Origin: Rhizobium acidisoli
GTDB lineage: Bacteria; Pseudomonadota; Alphaproteobacteria; Rhizobiales; Rhizobiaceae
Direction: 5' to 3'
Assembly: GCF_002531755.2 (NCBI RefSeq)
Contig: NZ_CP034998.1
Span: 1,302,001-1,366,000, forward strand
Length of the DNA stretch: 64,000 nt
Below are positions 1-9,086 of this stretch, piece by piece. The notes below the pieces were generated by a model that ran no database searches, had not been told where the DNA came from, and saw nothing but the letters and a program-made list of their open reading frames with translations. Made by a program: the position numbers and the translations under genes. Numbering within the stretch: the first letter of the stretch is position 1; every line of letters begins with the position of its first letter.

Positions 1-2388
1 CGCGCCGCCGTCGGGATGATCGCCGAGCGTCTTCAGCGCCGCCGGCGTGCCGCGCGAACCACGGCCCGGTGCCTGGTTTGCCTTTTCGGCAATGACGGTC
101 ACGGCGCGGTTGAGCCCGACCGAAAACACGTCCTCGATCGTTTCCAGATTGGCATAGGAACCGTCATGCAGCAGGAACGGCCCATAGCGGCCGATGCCTG
201 ACGAGATCATCTTGCCGGATTCCGGATGTTTGCCGATATCGCGCGGCAGCGAAATCAGCGCCATCGCCTTTTCGTAGTCGATGTCCTCAGGCTTCCAGCC
301 CTTCGGCAGCGAAGCGCGTTTGGCCTCCTTGCCGTCGCCGCGCTGGATATAGGGGCCGAAGCGGCCGGAGCGCAGCGTCAGTTCCTCGCCGGTCGTTGGA
401 TCGGTGCCGAGGTTCTTCGGTTCGTTGAGGGCGGCGCCATCCGCTTCTCCGCCGTTTTCGGAGGAGAGCTGGCGGGTGTAATTGCATTCCGGATAGTTCG
501 AGCAGCCGACGAAGGCGCCATATTTGCCGAGCTTCAGCGACAGGTTGCCGGTGCCGCAGACCTGGCAGATCCGGGGATCGCTGCCGTCCTCCCGCTTCGG
601 GAAGACCAGCGGCGCCAGCGCCTCGTTCAGCGAATCGAGCACATTGGTGACGCGCAGTTCCTTGGTGTCTTCGATCTGGGCGAAGAAATCTTTCCAGAAA
701 TCGCGCAGCACCTGCTTCCAGTTCAGCTCGCCGGCGGAAATCCGGTCGAGCTTCTCCTCGAGATCGGCGGTGAAGTCGTATTCGACATATTTGGTGAAAA
801 AGCTTTCGAGGAAAGCCGTCACCAGCCGGCCCTTGGCCTGCGGGATCAGCTTGCGCTTGTCGATCGTCACATAGTCGCGGTCGCGCAGCGTCGCCAGCGT
901 CGCGGCATAGGTGGAGGGGCGGCCGATGCCGAGCTCTTCCATCTTCTTGATCAGCGAGGCTTCCGAGTAGCGCGGCGGCGGCTCGGTGAAATGCTGGGTC
1001 GAATTGATCTTCTGCTTGGCGAGCGTCTCGCGCGCATTGATCTCCGGCAGGCGGCCATCCTCGTCGCCGTCGTCGCTCTGCTCGCCGTCTTCCTTCTGAT
1101 CGGTATAGGCGGCGATGAAGCCGTCGAAGCGGATGACTGAGCCGACGGCGCGCAACCCGGCCTTCTCGCCCTTGTTGTCGGCGGTGATTTCAGCCGTCGT
1201 GCGCTCGATTTCGGCCGAGGCCATCTGGCTGGCGATGCCGCGCTTCCAGATCAGGTCGTAGAGCCGGATCTGGTCGGCGTCGAGGAATTGGCGCACGCGG
1301 TCGGGTGAGCGGTAGAAATCGGTCGGGCGGATCGCCTCGTGCGCCTCCTGGGCGTTCTTGGCCTTGGTGGAATAGAAGCGCGCCTTTTCGGGCATGTAAC
1401 GCTCGCCGAACTGGTCGACGATGGCGCTGCGGGCGGCATCGATCGCCTCCGGCGCCATCTGCACGCCGTCGGTTCGCATATAGGTGATGAGACCGACGGT
1501 CTCGCCGCCGATATCGACGCCTTCATAAAGCTTCTGGGCGATCTGCATGGTGCGCGAGGCGGAGAAACCGAGATTGGAGGAGGCGGCCTGCTGCAGGGTC
1601 GAGGTCGTAAATGGCGGTCCTGGATTGCGCTTGACCGGCTTGGCCTCGACCGTGTCGACGACATAGCTCGCGCCGTCCAGCAAAGCCTTCAGGCGGCCCG
1701 CGTCCTCGCCGTTGCCGATCGCGCGCGGCTGCAGCCGCTTGCCGTTGGCCGAAACCAGCCTTGCCTCGAACTCGTCGCCGCGCGGCGTCTTCAGAAGTGC
1801 CGAGATGTTCCAGTATTCTTCCGAAATGAAGCGCTCGATTTCGGATTCGCGGTCGCAGACCAAGCGAAGCGCCACCGACTGGACGCGGCCGGCCGAGCGT
1901 GCGCCGGGCAGCTTGCGCCAGAGGACCGGCGAAAGATTGAAGCCGACGAGATAGTCGAGCGCGCGGCGGGCGAGATAGGCGTCGACCAGCGGCACGTCGA
2001 TGTCGCGCGGATCGGCCATCGCGTCGAGCACCGCCTTCTTGGTGATCGCGTTGAAGACGACACGCTTGACCGGCTTGCCGTTCAGCACCCGCTTCTTGTT
2101 CAGCATATCGAGGACGTGCCAGGAAATCGCTTCGCCTTCGCGATCCGGGTCGGTCGCGAGAAACAGGCCGTCGGACGATTTCACCGCGTCGGCGATGTCC
2201 TTCATCCGCTTGGCCGAGGCCCCGTCGACCTCCCAAAGCATTTCGAAATCCTGATCGGGGAGGACCGAGCCATCCTTGGCAGGCAGATCGCGCACATGGC
2301 CGAAGGAGGCGAGCACTTTGTATCCCGAACCCAGATACTTGTTGATCGTCTTGGCCTTGGCAGGCGATTCCACCACTACAACATTCAT
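1..2388 (-). CDS. topA: DNA topoisomerase I (3' end beyond window)
   Basis: Type IA topoisomerase that relaxes negatively supercoiled DNA through a 5'-phosphotyrosine link. The frame is open for 796 codons from the ATG at 2388 to the window edge, so the C-terminus is missing. The TOPRIM domain opens the protein (VVVESPAKAKTI) and carries the acidic DPDREGEA metal site. The active-site tyrosine is Tyr303 in ITYMRTDG. A four-cysteine zinc ribbon (CQVCG...CSNYPEC) follows near residue 610, then glycine-rich C-terminal repeats (GRFGPYI, GRYGPFL) typical of alphaproteobacterial TopA. The gene is transcribed after dprA with a 171-nt gap that may hold its own promoter. The identity is certain; only the far C-terminus is unseen. 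Confidence 0.97.
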   Translation of the reverse strand, partial: MNVVVVESPAKAKTINKYLGSGYKVLASFGHVRDLPAKDGSVLPDQDFEMLWEVDGASAKRMKDIADAVKSSDGLFLATDPDREGEAISWHVLDMLNKKRVLNGKPVKRVVFNAITKKAVLDAMADPRDIDVPLVDAYLARRALDYLVGFNLSPVLWRKLPGARSAGRVQSVALRLVCDRESEIERFISEEYWNISALLKTPRGDEFEARLVSANGKRLQPRAIGNGEDAGRLKALLDGASYVVDTVEAKPVKRNPGPPFTTSTLQQAASSNLGFSASRTMQIAQKLYEGVDIGGETVGLITYMRTDGVQMAPEAIDAARSAIVDQFGERYMPEKARFYSTKAKNAQEAHEAIRPTDFYRSPDRVRQFLDADQIRLYDLIWKRGIASQMASAEIERTTAEITADNKGEKAGLRAVGSVIRFDGFIAAYTDQKEDGEQSDDGDEDGRLPEINARETLAKQKINSTQHFTEPPPRYSEASLIKKMEELGIGRPSTYAATLATLRDRDYVTIDKRKLIPQAKGRLVTAFLESFFTKYVEYDFTADLEEKLDRISAGELNWKQVLRDFWKDFFAQIEDTKELRVTNVLDSLNEALAPLVFPKREDGSDPRICQVCGTGNLSLKLGKYGAFVGCSNYPECNYTRQLSSENGGEADGAALNEPKNLGTDPTTGEELTLRSGRFGPYIQRGDGKEAKRASLPKGWKPEDIDYEKAMALISLPRDIGKHPESGKMISSGIGRYGPFLLHDGSYANLETIEDVFSVGLNRAVTVIAEKANQAPGRGSRGTPAALKTLGDHPDGGA

Positions 2389-2559
2389 GATGATTCTCTA
2401 AAAAAGGAAACGACGCCAGCGTTGAAACCAGCGCAACACACACCGCAACATGGATGCCGGCCCTCCGACATGGACAGGGAAATCGCTGCGGTCAAGGGGT
2501 TTGCTACAATTTTACGTCTTACAGCTGCTGCAAAGCGGCCGGTCCGTATCGCCCAAAGC

Positions 2560-3702
2560 TCAATCGGAAAGCGAGATGAGACCGCCCTGATGCCGGTGCA
2601 GCCTGCCTGCGATGTCGAGCTCCAGCAGGATCAGATAGACCGCCGATGCCGACAGTCCGGTGTGGCGGATAATATCGTCGATCTCGACCGGCGTCGGCCC
2701 GAGCGCATCGATGATGCGGTTGCGATCCGTATCGCCGGGCGGCATCGTCATTGCCCCGCCGCCACCTGGCGGCTCTTCCGCCATCGACGACGGGAACAGC
2801 TCGAATTGCGCCAGCGGCGCCAGGGCCTCGATGACATCGGCAGGTGCGGTGACGATCGAAGCGCCGTCCTTCAGCAGGCCGTTGGTGCCGTGGCAGCGCG
2901 GATCGAGCGGTGAGCCCGGCACGGCAAAAACCAGCCGGCCGAACTCGCCGGCAAGGCGGGCGGTGATCAGCGATCCCGAGCGTGTCGCTGCTTCCACCAC
3001 CACGAGGCCGAGCGCGATGCCGGCGATCAGCCGATTCCGCCGCGGGAAATCACGGGCGCGCGGCTCCCAGCCGAAAGGCATCTCGCTGACCGCCAGACCG
3101 TTGCTGCCGGTGATCTCCTCGAGCAGGCCGATATTCTCCGGCGGGTAGGGCTGGTCGAGGCCGCCGGCAAGGGCCGCGATCGTGCCCGTCTCCAGGCTTG
3201 CCCGGTGCGCCGCGGTATCGATGCCGCGCGCGAGACCCGAGACGACGGTATATCCAGCCCGGCCGCAGTCGCGCGCCACCATCGCCGCGAATTTGGCGCC
3301 GGCGATTGAGGCGTTGCGCGAGCCGACGATGCCGACGGCCGGCCGTTTGGCGGCGGCAAGCGTGCCCTTGACGGCCAAGAGCGGCGGCGCGCCGTCGATC
3401 TGCTTCAGCGCTTGCGGATAGTCTGGCTCGCCGATGCCGACGAAGCGGGCGCCGAAACGATGCGCCGCCTCCAATTCCCGATGCGCCTCGGCCTCGCTGG
3501 CGATGCGGATTGCCCGCGTCGCGCCGCCGCGCGCCGAAAGCTCCGGCAGTGCCGCAAGCGCTGCCTCGGCCGAACCGAAATGATTGATAAGGTCGCGAAA
3601 GGTCGCGGGGCCGATATTGTCGGAACGGATGAGGCGCAGCCAGGCAATTCTTTGCCGTTCGCTCAGCACAGTGCCTTTTGGTCCCGCGCTCAGCGCATCC
3701 AT
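2560..3702 (-). CDS. dprA: DNA-processing protein DprA
   Basis: Cytoplasmic DprA/Smf protein that loads RecA onto incoming single-stranded DNA during natural transformation; in rhizobia its physiological role is unclear. The 380-aa protein has an N-terminal helix-hairpin/SAM-like region, a Rossmann-type core with GSRNAS and [12 protein letters not shown], and a C-terminal winged helix ([29 protein letters not shown], in parts). I chose the ATG at 3702 because its A is the last base of the plsY stop (TAATG), with AAGGGG eight bases upstream; the reading frame itself extends 23 codons further into plsY. The overlap implies translational coupling to plsY. Confidence 0.95.
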   Translation of the reverse strand: MDALSAGPKGTVLSERQRIAWLRLIRSDNIGPATFRDLINHFGSAEAALAALPELSARGGATRAIRIASEAEAHRELEAAHRFGARFVGIGEPDYPQALKQIDGAPPLLAVKGTLAAAKRPAVGIVGSRNASIAGAKFAAMVARDCGRAGYTVVSGLARGIDTAAHRASLETGTIAALAGGLDQPYPPENIGLLEEITGSNGLAVSEMPFGWEPRARDFPRRNRLIAGIALGLVVVEAATRSGSLITARLAGEFGRLVFAVPGSPLDPRCHGTNGLLKDGASIVTAPADVIEALAPLAQFELFPSSMAEEPPGGGGAMTMPPGDTDRNRIIDALGPTPVEIDDIIRHTGLSASAVYLILLELDIAGRLHRHQGGLISLSD

Positions 3703-4322
3703 TATCCCCTTGCCCCGATCTTGCTTTCCGTCCCGCCCATCAGCCGGGAAATATTCGCCCTGTGCTTCCAATAGGAAATGAGCGTCATGATCGCCATGAC
3801 GGCTGCAACCTTTTCATTGCCCAGTATCCACAGCGCAACCGGAATGACAAGCATGGCGACCAGCGCCGACAGCGAGGAGTAGCGCGTGGTGAAGGCGATT
3901 GCCAGCCAGACGGCGGCAAAGAGCACGACCATGATCGGCGCGACGCCGAGCAGCGTGCCGATATAGGTGGCGACACCCTTGCCGCCCTTGAAGCCGATCC
4001 AGACCGGGAAGAGATGACCGATGAAGGCGAAGAAACCGGCGATGATCGCCGCCTCCTCACCGAGGAAATAGCCGACGATCCAGGCCGCGGCCGACGCTTT
4101 CAGCGCATCGAGCAGCAGCGTCGCCGCGGCAAGCTTGCGGTTTCCAGTTCTGAGCACATTGGTCGCGCCGATATTGCCGGAGCCGATGCTGCGCACGTCG
4201 CCGAGCCCGGCGGCGCGCGTCAGGATCAGGCCGAAAGGAATGGAGCCGAAGAGATAGCCGATGACGGCGGCGGCAAGCGCGACCGGCAGCGTGATCTGCC
4301 ATGACATGAGATTGGATAACAT
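3702..4322 (-). CDS. plsY: Acyl-phosphate:glycerol-3-phosphate acyltransferase PlsY
   Basis: Inner-membrane enzyme that transfers an acyl group from acyl-phosphate to glycerol-3-phosphate, the first committed step of phospholipid synthesis when PlsX supplies acyl-phosphate. The 206-aa protein has about five hydrophobic segments and the three PlsY loop motifs: GSGNIGATN near residue 47, [18 protein letters not shown] near 100 and RYSSLSAL near 148. It lies 45 nt after pyrC and overlaps dprA by one base, so the minus-strand genes pyrB-pyrC-plsY-dprA are probably cotranscribed. A second in-frame ATG five codons in is an alternative start. Confidence 0.96.
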   Translation of the reverse strand: MLSNLMSWQITLPVALAAAVIGYLFGSIPFGLILTRAAGLGDVRSIGSGNIGATNVLRTGNRKLAAATLLLDALKASAAAWIVGYFLGEEAAIIAGFFAFIGHLFPVWIGFKGGKGVATYIGTLLGVAPIMVVLFAAVWLAIAFTTRYSSLSALVAMLVIPVALWILGNEKVAAVMAIMTLISYWKHRANISRLMGGTESKIGARG

Positions 4323-4367
4323 ATGCCGCCTCAGCCCTCCGTGGCCTATTCTCAGTCCAGCCGCGTC

Positions 4368-5657
4368 CTAGAGTGCATGGACAAGCTTTCCCGAGACGTA
4401 TGTCGCGATTGCCCGCCCGCTGAAGCGCGCATCTTCGAACGGCGTGTTCTTCGAGCGGGAGAGAAGCATGTCTTTGGCGACAAGCCAAGGCTCATCGAGA
4501 TCGATCAGCGCGATATCGGCCGCAGCCCCCGGCTTCAGCGTGCCGGCGGGGAGGCCGAAAATCTCGGCCGGGCGGGTGGACATGGCGTCGATCAGGCGCA
4601 TCAGGCTCACCTGGCCGCCATGGTGAAGCCTGAGAGCCGCCGCCAGCATGGTTTCGAGGCCGACCGCGCCGTCTTCAGCTTCGCCGAAGGGCAGGCGCTT
4701 CGTATCGACGTCCTGCGGGTCGTGCGAGGAGACGATGATATCGATCGCGCCGCTTGCCAGCGCCTCGACCATGGCGACCCGGTCGTCTTCCGGGCGCAGC
4801 GGCGGATAGAGCTTGAAGAAAGTGCGATATTCACCGATGTCGTTTTCGTTGAGCGCCAGATTGTTGATCGAGATGCCCGAGGTCACTGTGGCGCCACGGC
4901 TGCGGGCGCGTTCGATCGCCTCGACCGATTGCGGCACCGAGATCATCGCGGCATGATAACGCCCGCGTGTCAGTTCCGCGATCCTCAGATCGCGTTCGAG
5001 CGGGATGAGCTCGGCTTCTCTTGGAATGCCGGAGAGCCCGAGCCAGCTGGCGAAAAGCCCCTCATGCATGACGCCGTTGGCGCCAAGATATTTGTCACGC
5101 GTTTCGCAGCAGATGACCGCGCCGAATTCGCGCGCATAGGTCATGATCCGGCGCAGCACCTGCGTATCGTGGACGCTGGAATGGGCATCGGTGAAGGCGA
5201 CGGCGCCTGCCTGCATCAAGAGGCCGATCTCGGTCATTTCCTCGCCGGCAAGTCCCTTGGTGAGGGCGGCGGCCGGATAGACGTTGACGGCGGCGGTATC
5301 GCGCGCCGTCTTCTTGACGAATTCGACGAGGGCGATGTCGTCGATCACGGGATCGGTATCCGGCATCATGATGATCGAGGTAACGCCGCCGGCTGCCGCC
5401 GCCCGGCTCGCCGAGGCGATGGTCTCGCGGTGCTCGCCGCCGGGTTCGCCGATATGCACGCGCGCATCGACGAGGCCAGGTGTGGCGACAAGGCCCGTGC
5501 AGTCGCGGATATTGGCACCTTCGGGTGCGCCCTGGTTCAGCGCGGCGCTGCCGGCAGCCAGGATCACGCCGTTTGCGGCGATGATCGTGCCCACCTCGTC
5601 GAGATTGCGCGACGGATCGACGATGCGGACGTTCTGGAGGACGATCGGGTTGCTCAT
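4368..5657 (-). CDS. pyrC: Dihydroorotase-like protein, apparently inactive (PyrC'/PyrX type)
   Basis: Amidohydrolase-fold protein of 429 aa, similar over its full length to class I dihydroorotase, which closes carbamoyl-aspartate to dihydroorotate. The usual zinc and catalytic residues look replaced. The D-x-H-x-H motif reads D64-A-R-V-H68. The HCED motif reads C183-C-E-T. The histidine of the CHIS-type motif is Met238. The HH-L motif is N265-N266-L, and the catalytic Asp of TDHAP is Ser311. The fold core and GEPG loop remain. It overlaps pyrB by four bases (ATGA). In Pseudomonas a similar pyrB-linked inactive PyrC' is needed for assembly of aspartate transcarbamoylase, so a structural role is inferred here. 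A true dihydroorotase should be encoded elsewhere. Confidence 0.9.
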   Translation of the reverse strand: MSNPIVLQNVRIVDPSRNLDEVGTIIAANGVILAAGSAALNQGAPEGANIRDCTGLVATPGLVDARVHIGEPGGEHRETIASASRAAAAGGVTSIIMMPDTDPVIDDIALVEFVKKTARDTAAVNVYPAAALTKGLAGEEMTEIGLLMQAGAVAFTDAHSSVHDTQVLRRIMTYAREFGAVICCETRDKYLGANGVMHEGLFASWLGLSGIPREAELIPLERDLRIAELTRGRYHAAMISVPQSVEAIERARSRGATVTSGISINNLALNENDIGEYRTFFKLYPPLRPEDDRVAMVEALASGAIDIIVSSHDPQDVDTKRLPFGEAEDGAVGLETMLAAALRLHHGGQVSLMRLIDAMSTRPAEIFGLPAGTLKPGAAADIALIDLDEPWLVAKDMLLSRSKNTPFEDARFSGRAIATYVSGKLVHAL

Positions 5658-6610
5658 GCCTTCAATCCATCGGTTCGGGGACCCTGGTTCTGCGAGACGA
5701 GCAGCGTCTCCATCACCGCCATGCGCACCGCGACCCCCATTTCCACCTGTTCGGCGATCACACTCTGCGGACCGTCCGCCACCTCGGAGGCGATCTCGAC
5801 GCCGCGGTTCATCGGGCCGGGATGCATGACCAGCGCATCTTCCTTCGCCGACTTCAGCGTTTCGGCGTCGAGCCCGTAGAAGTGGTAGTATTCGCGCACC
5901 GAAGGCACGAAGGCACCGGACATACGCTCGCGCTGCAGCCGCAGCATCATCACCACATCGGCGTCCTTCAGCCCTTCCTTCATCGAATGGAAAACCTCGA
6001 CGCCCATATCGGCGATGCCGGCGGGCAGGAGGGTGGCGGGCGCGACGACGCGCACGCGGGCGCCCATCGCATTGAGCAGCAGGATATTGGAGCGCGCCAC
6101 GCGTGAATGCAGCACGTCGCCGCAGATCGCCACGATGATGCGCGAGAGCTTGCCCTTGGCGCGGCGGATCGTCAGCGCGTCGAGCAGCGCCTGGGTCGGA
6201 TGTTCGTGCTGCCCGTCGCCGGCGTTGACGACCGAGCAGGAGACTTTCTGGGCGAGAAGGGCGGCCGCCCCCGCGCTCGAATGGCGGATGACCAGCACAT
6301 CAGGGCGCATCGCATTCAGCGTCATCGCCGTATCGATCAGCGTCTCGCCCTTCTTCACCGAGGAATTGCCGACCGACATATTCATGACGTCGGCGCCGAG
6401 CCGCTTGCCGGCAAGTTCGAAGGAGGCCTGCGTGCGGGTCGATGCCTCGAAGAAGAGGTTGATCTGCGTCAGCCCGCGCAGCGTCGACGTCTTCTTCTCT
6501 CGCTGGCGGCTGATCTTGACGGCTTCATCGGCCTTGTCGAGCAGATAGGTGATATCCTGCTCGGTGAGGCCCTTGATGCCGATGAGGTGGCGGTGGGGGA
6601 AAAAGACCAT
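5654..6610 (-). CDS. pyrB: Aspartate carbamoyltransferase catalytic subunit
   Basis: Condenses carbamoyl phosphate with aspartate in the first pyrimidine-specific step. The protein is 318 aa when begun at the ATG at 6610 ([11 protein letters not shown]), which has an AGAGG-rich leader; an upstream in-frame start at 6667 is less likely. Signature motifs are the carbamoyl-phosphate loop FFEASTRT near residue 50, the HPTQALLD segment near 137 and the HPGPMNRG loop near 265. No pyrI regulatory subunit gene is next to it. Instead it overlaps the inactive pyrC paralogue, the arrangement seen where ATCase is a PyrB-PyrC' dodecamer. The region 6611-6789 separates it from a divergent gene and should hold both promoters. 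Confidence 0.97.
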   Translation of the reverse strand: MVFFPHRHLIGIKGLTEQDITYLLDKADEAVKISRQREKKTSTLRGLTQINLFFEASTRTQASFELAGKRLGADVMNMSVGNSSVKKGETLIDTAMTLNAMRPDVLVIRHSSAGAAALLAQKVSCSVVNAGDGQHEHPTQALLDALTIRRAKGKLSRIIVAICGDVLHSRVARSNILLLNAMGARVRVVAPATLLPAGIADMGVEVFHSMKEGLKDADVVMMLRLQRERMSGAFVPSVREYYHFYGLDAETLKSAKEDALVMHPGPMNRGVEIASEVADGPQSVIAEQVEMGVAVRMAVMETLLVSQNQGPRTDGLKA

Positions 6611-6789
6611 GACCCTGCCTCTTGCTGTCTCTGGCGGGTCTATAAAGAGTGCTGCCCGCCGGGGCAAGCATGCGCTGTGGGCAAAGGCTTATGTCCCCAT
6701 GCATTTTCGCCAAAATTCCGATAGAGCAGAATGAACCGAATCATAACTTCCGGTTTCCCTTTGCCGGGTTCTTACACTAGAAGCGAATT

Positions 6790-8448
6790 ATGACCTCCGC
6801 CAACCGGACTGACGAAAAACTCGCAGAACTCAACCAGCCGAGCCTGTGGTCCGGCATCAACGCCTATCGGTCCGATCCGCTGATCGTCGATCTGACGGCG
6901 GCCCTGCCGCGCGGCATCCGCGAAGACCTGGAAAACATGGGTCGCTACGTCACCTCGCCGGAGGCGCAGGAGCTGGCGCGCATGGCGAACCAGGGCGCGC
7001 CGCAGCTGCGCACCCACGGTCCGCGCGGCGAGCGCCTCGACGTCGTCGAATTCCACCCTGCCTGGCATGCGCTGATGCGCCGCTCCATGTCGGTCGGCCT
7101 GCATTCTTCCGTCTGGGATCCGCAGGCCGATGCCGATGCCAAGGATGAGGCCCACAAGGTTCGCGCCGCCCGCTTCTATCTGACCGCGCAGCTGGAATCC
7201 GGCCATCTCTGCCCGCTGACGATGACCAGCGCCTCCGTTGCCGCGCTCTCCGCTTCGCCCGCCGTGCAGAAGGACTGGGCGCCCAAAATCCTCTCGCGCA
7301 AATATGATTCGTCGAACAAACCAGCCATGCAGAAATCCGCCGTCACCATCGGCATGGGCATGACGGAAAAGCAGGGCGGCACGGATGTGCGCGCCAACCG
7401 CAGCGCTGCCGAAAAGGTCAGCGAAGGCATCTACCGACTATCAGGCCACAAATGGTTCATGTCCGCGCCGATGAGCGATGCCTTCATCATGCTGGCGCAG
7501 ACGAAGGAGGGCATGGGCTGCTTCCTCGTGCCGCGCTTGCTGGAGGATGGTTCGGCCAACGGCCTGCAGTTCCAGCGGCTGAAGGACAAGGTCGGCAACC
7601 GCTCCAACGCTTCTGCCGAAGTGGAGTTCACCGACACTTTCGGCTTCCTGCTCGGCGGCCCGGATGCCGGCATCCGCACCATTCTCGACATGGTGACGCT
7701 GACGCGGCTCGACTGCGCGCTGGCCTCGTCAGGCATGATGCGCGCCTCGCTCGCCGAAGCCGTACACCACACCCGCGGCCGCAGCGTCTTCGGCAAGATG
7801 CTCGTCAACCAGCCGATCATGACGCGCGTGCTGGCCGACATGGCGCTTGATGTCGCCGCCGCCACCGCTCTCTCCTTCCGCCTTGCCGACGCCTTCGACA
7901 AGGCGCGCGGCAATGCCGAGCAGGCAGCCTATGCCCGCGTCATGACGCCGGTCGCCAAATACTGGTGCTGCAAGATCGCCCCGGCGCTGATCTACGAGGC
8001 GATGGAATGCGTCGGCGGCAACGGCTATATCGAGGAACGCCCGATCGCCCGCCATTACCGCGAAGCGCCCGTCAACGCCATCTGGGAAGGCTCCGGCAAC
8101 GTCATGGCGCTCGACGTGCTGCGCGTGCTCAACCGCGGCAAGGACCTGTTCGAGACGGTTTTCGCTGGTCTTGCCCGCGATCTCGGTCCGGCCGGCAAGA
8201 AGACGATCGACGTGCTGCGCGCCGCAATCGCGCTTTGCGAACAGGATGAGGGGGCCGCGCGCCTGCTCGTCGAGCAGCTGGCGCTTGCCGCCGGTGCCGC
8301 CGAACTCTATCGGCTCGGGGCAGGGCGCATTGCCGATGCCTTCATCGAGACGCGCCTTGCCGGCGGCTGGCGCTCCACCTACGGCATGCTCGATTCCCGC
8401 TTCGACGCCAGCTACATCGTCGATCTGCTCTATCCCCCGGCCGCCTGA
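6790..8448 (+). CDS. aidB: AidB-family acyl-CoA dehydrogenase-like flavoprotein
   Basis: FAD-dependent acyl-CoA dehydrogenase superfamily protein of 552 aa. It resembles E. coli AidB (541 aa) more than chain-length-specific dehydrogenases: it has the long N-terminal part and a near-identical C-terminal stretch YREAPVNAIWEGSGN, with LDVLRVL just after. The flavin-binding segment is GMTEKQGGTDVRAN near residue 200, and VGGNGYIEE lies near 410. E. coli AidB is induced by alkylating agents and binds DNA; its catalytic role is unresolved, and whether this copy shares that job is inference. It stands alone, divergent from pyrB, and no ada or alkB lies beside it. Confidence 0.88.
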   Translation: MTSANRTDEKLAELNQPSLWSGINAYRSDPLIVDLTAALPRGIREDLENMGRYVTSPEAQELARMANQGAPQLRTHGPRGERLDVVEFHPAWHALMRRSMSVGLHSSVWDPQADADAKDEAHKVRAARFYLTAQLESGHLCPLTMTSASVAALSASPAVQKDWAPKILSRKYDSSNKPAMQKSAVTIGMGMTEKQGGTDVRANRSAAEKVSEGIYRLSGHKWFMSAPMSDAFIMLAQTKEGMGCFLVPRLLEDGSANGLQFQRLKDKVGNRSNASAEVEFTDTFGFLLGGPDAGIRTILDMVTLTRLDCALASSGMMRASLAEAVHHTRGRSVFGKMLVNQPIMTRVLADMALDVAAATALSFRLADAFDKARGNAEQAAYARVMTPVAKYWCCKIAPALIYEAMECVGGNGYIEERPIARHYREAPVNAIWEGSGNVMALDVLRVLNRGKDLFETVFAGLARDLGPAGKKTIDVLRAAIALCEQDEGAARLLVEQLALAAGAAELYRLGAGRIADAFIETRLAGGWRSTYGMLDSRFDASYIVDLLYPPAA

Positions 8449-8516
8449 CCGCAGGCGGGGTATTGTTCACGTCGCCTCGTCGATCCAATCGATAGCGAAG
8501 CGCTCCGCCGACGGCT

Positions 8517-8654
8517 GCCCCTCACCCTAACCCTCTCCCCGTAAACGGGGCGAGGGGACGCGCCCCGCGAGACGCTGGCGAGGGATGGAGACGTTGCGGC
8601 ATATCCCCTTCTCCCCGCGAGCGGGGAGAAGGTGCCGGCAGGCGGATGAGGGGC
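8517..8654. repeat. Palindromic rhizobial intergenic repeat (RIME-like)
   Basis: A 138-bp block bounded by inverted ends, GCCCCTCA at 8517-8524 and TGAGGGGC at 8647-8654. Inside are the palindrome CCCCGTAAACGGGG (8537-8550) and an exact 12-bp inverted repeat with arms CCTTCTCCCCGC / GCGGGGAGAAGG at 8607-8632. The CCCTCACCCTAACCCTCTCCCCG-type composition matches my recollection of the rhizobial intergenic mosaic elements dispersed in these genomes. It has no coding potential. Its right edge falls where similarity to a VapC toxin stops. Confidence 0.75.
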
Positions 8655-8655
8655 G

Positions 8656-8739
8656 GGCGTCGGCGATCTCCCGGACCTGGCTGGCCACACTTGTCCCGCG
8701 CTGATGCACGATCCAACACCGACTGTGGATGACGATCAC
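8656..8739 (-). pseudogene. vapC toxin remnant, truncated by the repeat element
   Basis: Directly after the vapB-like antitoxin, a GTG at 8739 overlaps its stop codon as GTGA, the usual vapBC coupling. The first ten codons read VIVIHSRCWI, close to the PIN-domain start consensus (M)IVVDSSVWI; the catalytic Asp is His here. An RGT-x(9)-EI segment follows, comparable to the RGT region of VapC toxins. Similarity ends after about 28 codons, where the palindromic repeat begins, and the frame then runs through repeat sequence to a stop at 8527. A PIN toxin is normally about 130 aa with several acidic residues, so this copy cannot be active. The call rests on a short match. Confidence 0.5.
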
Positions 8740-8945
8740 TGTCCGTCGTCCGGCTGGTCGCAACGCTTCTCTTCCAGGTCGCCCTCCCAGCCTATGCCTG
8801 CGAGATCGGCGATCGCATTTTTCCGGCGGTGCTTCTCGATGAGGTTTCGTAAAGCCTGTTCGACGGCGGCCTCTTTTGTCGCCAATCCCGTGACGATCAT
8901 TGCTGCGTCGAGCAAGCCATCATCGATATCGATCGTCGTCCGCAT
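8736..8945 (-). CDS. vapB: VapB-type antitoxin (toxin partner broken)
   Basis: A 69-aa protein beginning MRTTIDIDDGLLDAAMIVTG, the ribbon-helix-helix start typical of the VapB family that pairs with PIN-domain ribonucleases. The ATG at 8945 was chosen because the family starts at MRTT; an upstream in-frame ATG at 8987 adds 14 unrelated residues. Such antitoxins bind the operator of their own operon and neutralise VapC. Here the toxin reading frame is lost (see the remnant at 8656-8739), so this is an orphan antitoxin that could still bind DNA or a VapC encoded elsewhere. Confidence 0.75.
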   Translation of the reverse strand: MRTTIDIDDGLLDAAMIVTGLATKEAAVEQALRNLIEKHRRKNAIADLAGIGWEGDLEEKRCDQPDDGQ

Positions 8946-9026
8946 GACCACCTCGAGTATACCAATATCGTGAAGGTACACGCCCATCCGTTGGGATTCA
9001 ACTTCACTGAAGGTGCCGTCGCCACA

Positions 9027-9060
9027 AACAAAAATCCGGCCGCGTCGCCGCGGCCGGATT
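9027..9060 (-). terminator. Intrinsic terminator of rne
   Basis: On the minus strand, 26 bases after the rne stop, an exact 12-bp stem (AATCCGGCCGCG / CGCGGCCGGATT) with the loop GCGA is followed by TTTTTGTTTG. This is a textbook Rho-independent terminator. Confidence 0.92.
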
Positions 9061-9086
9061 GATCATTTACGTCCGAAAATCAGCGT

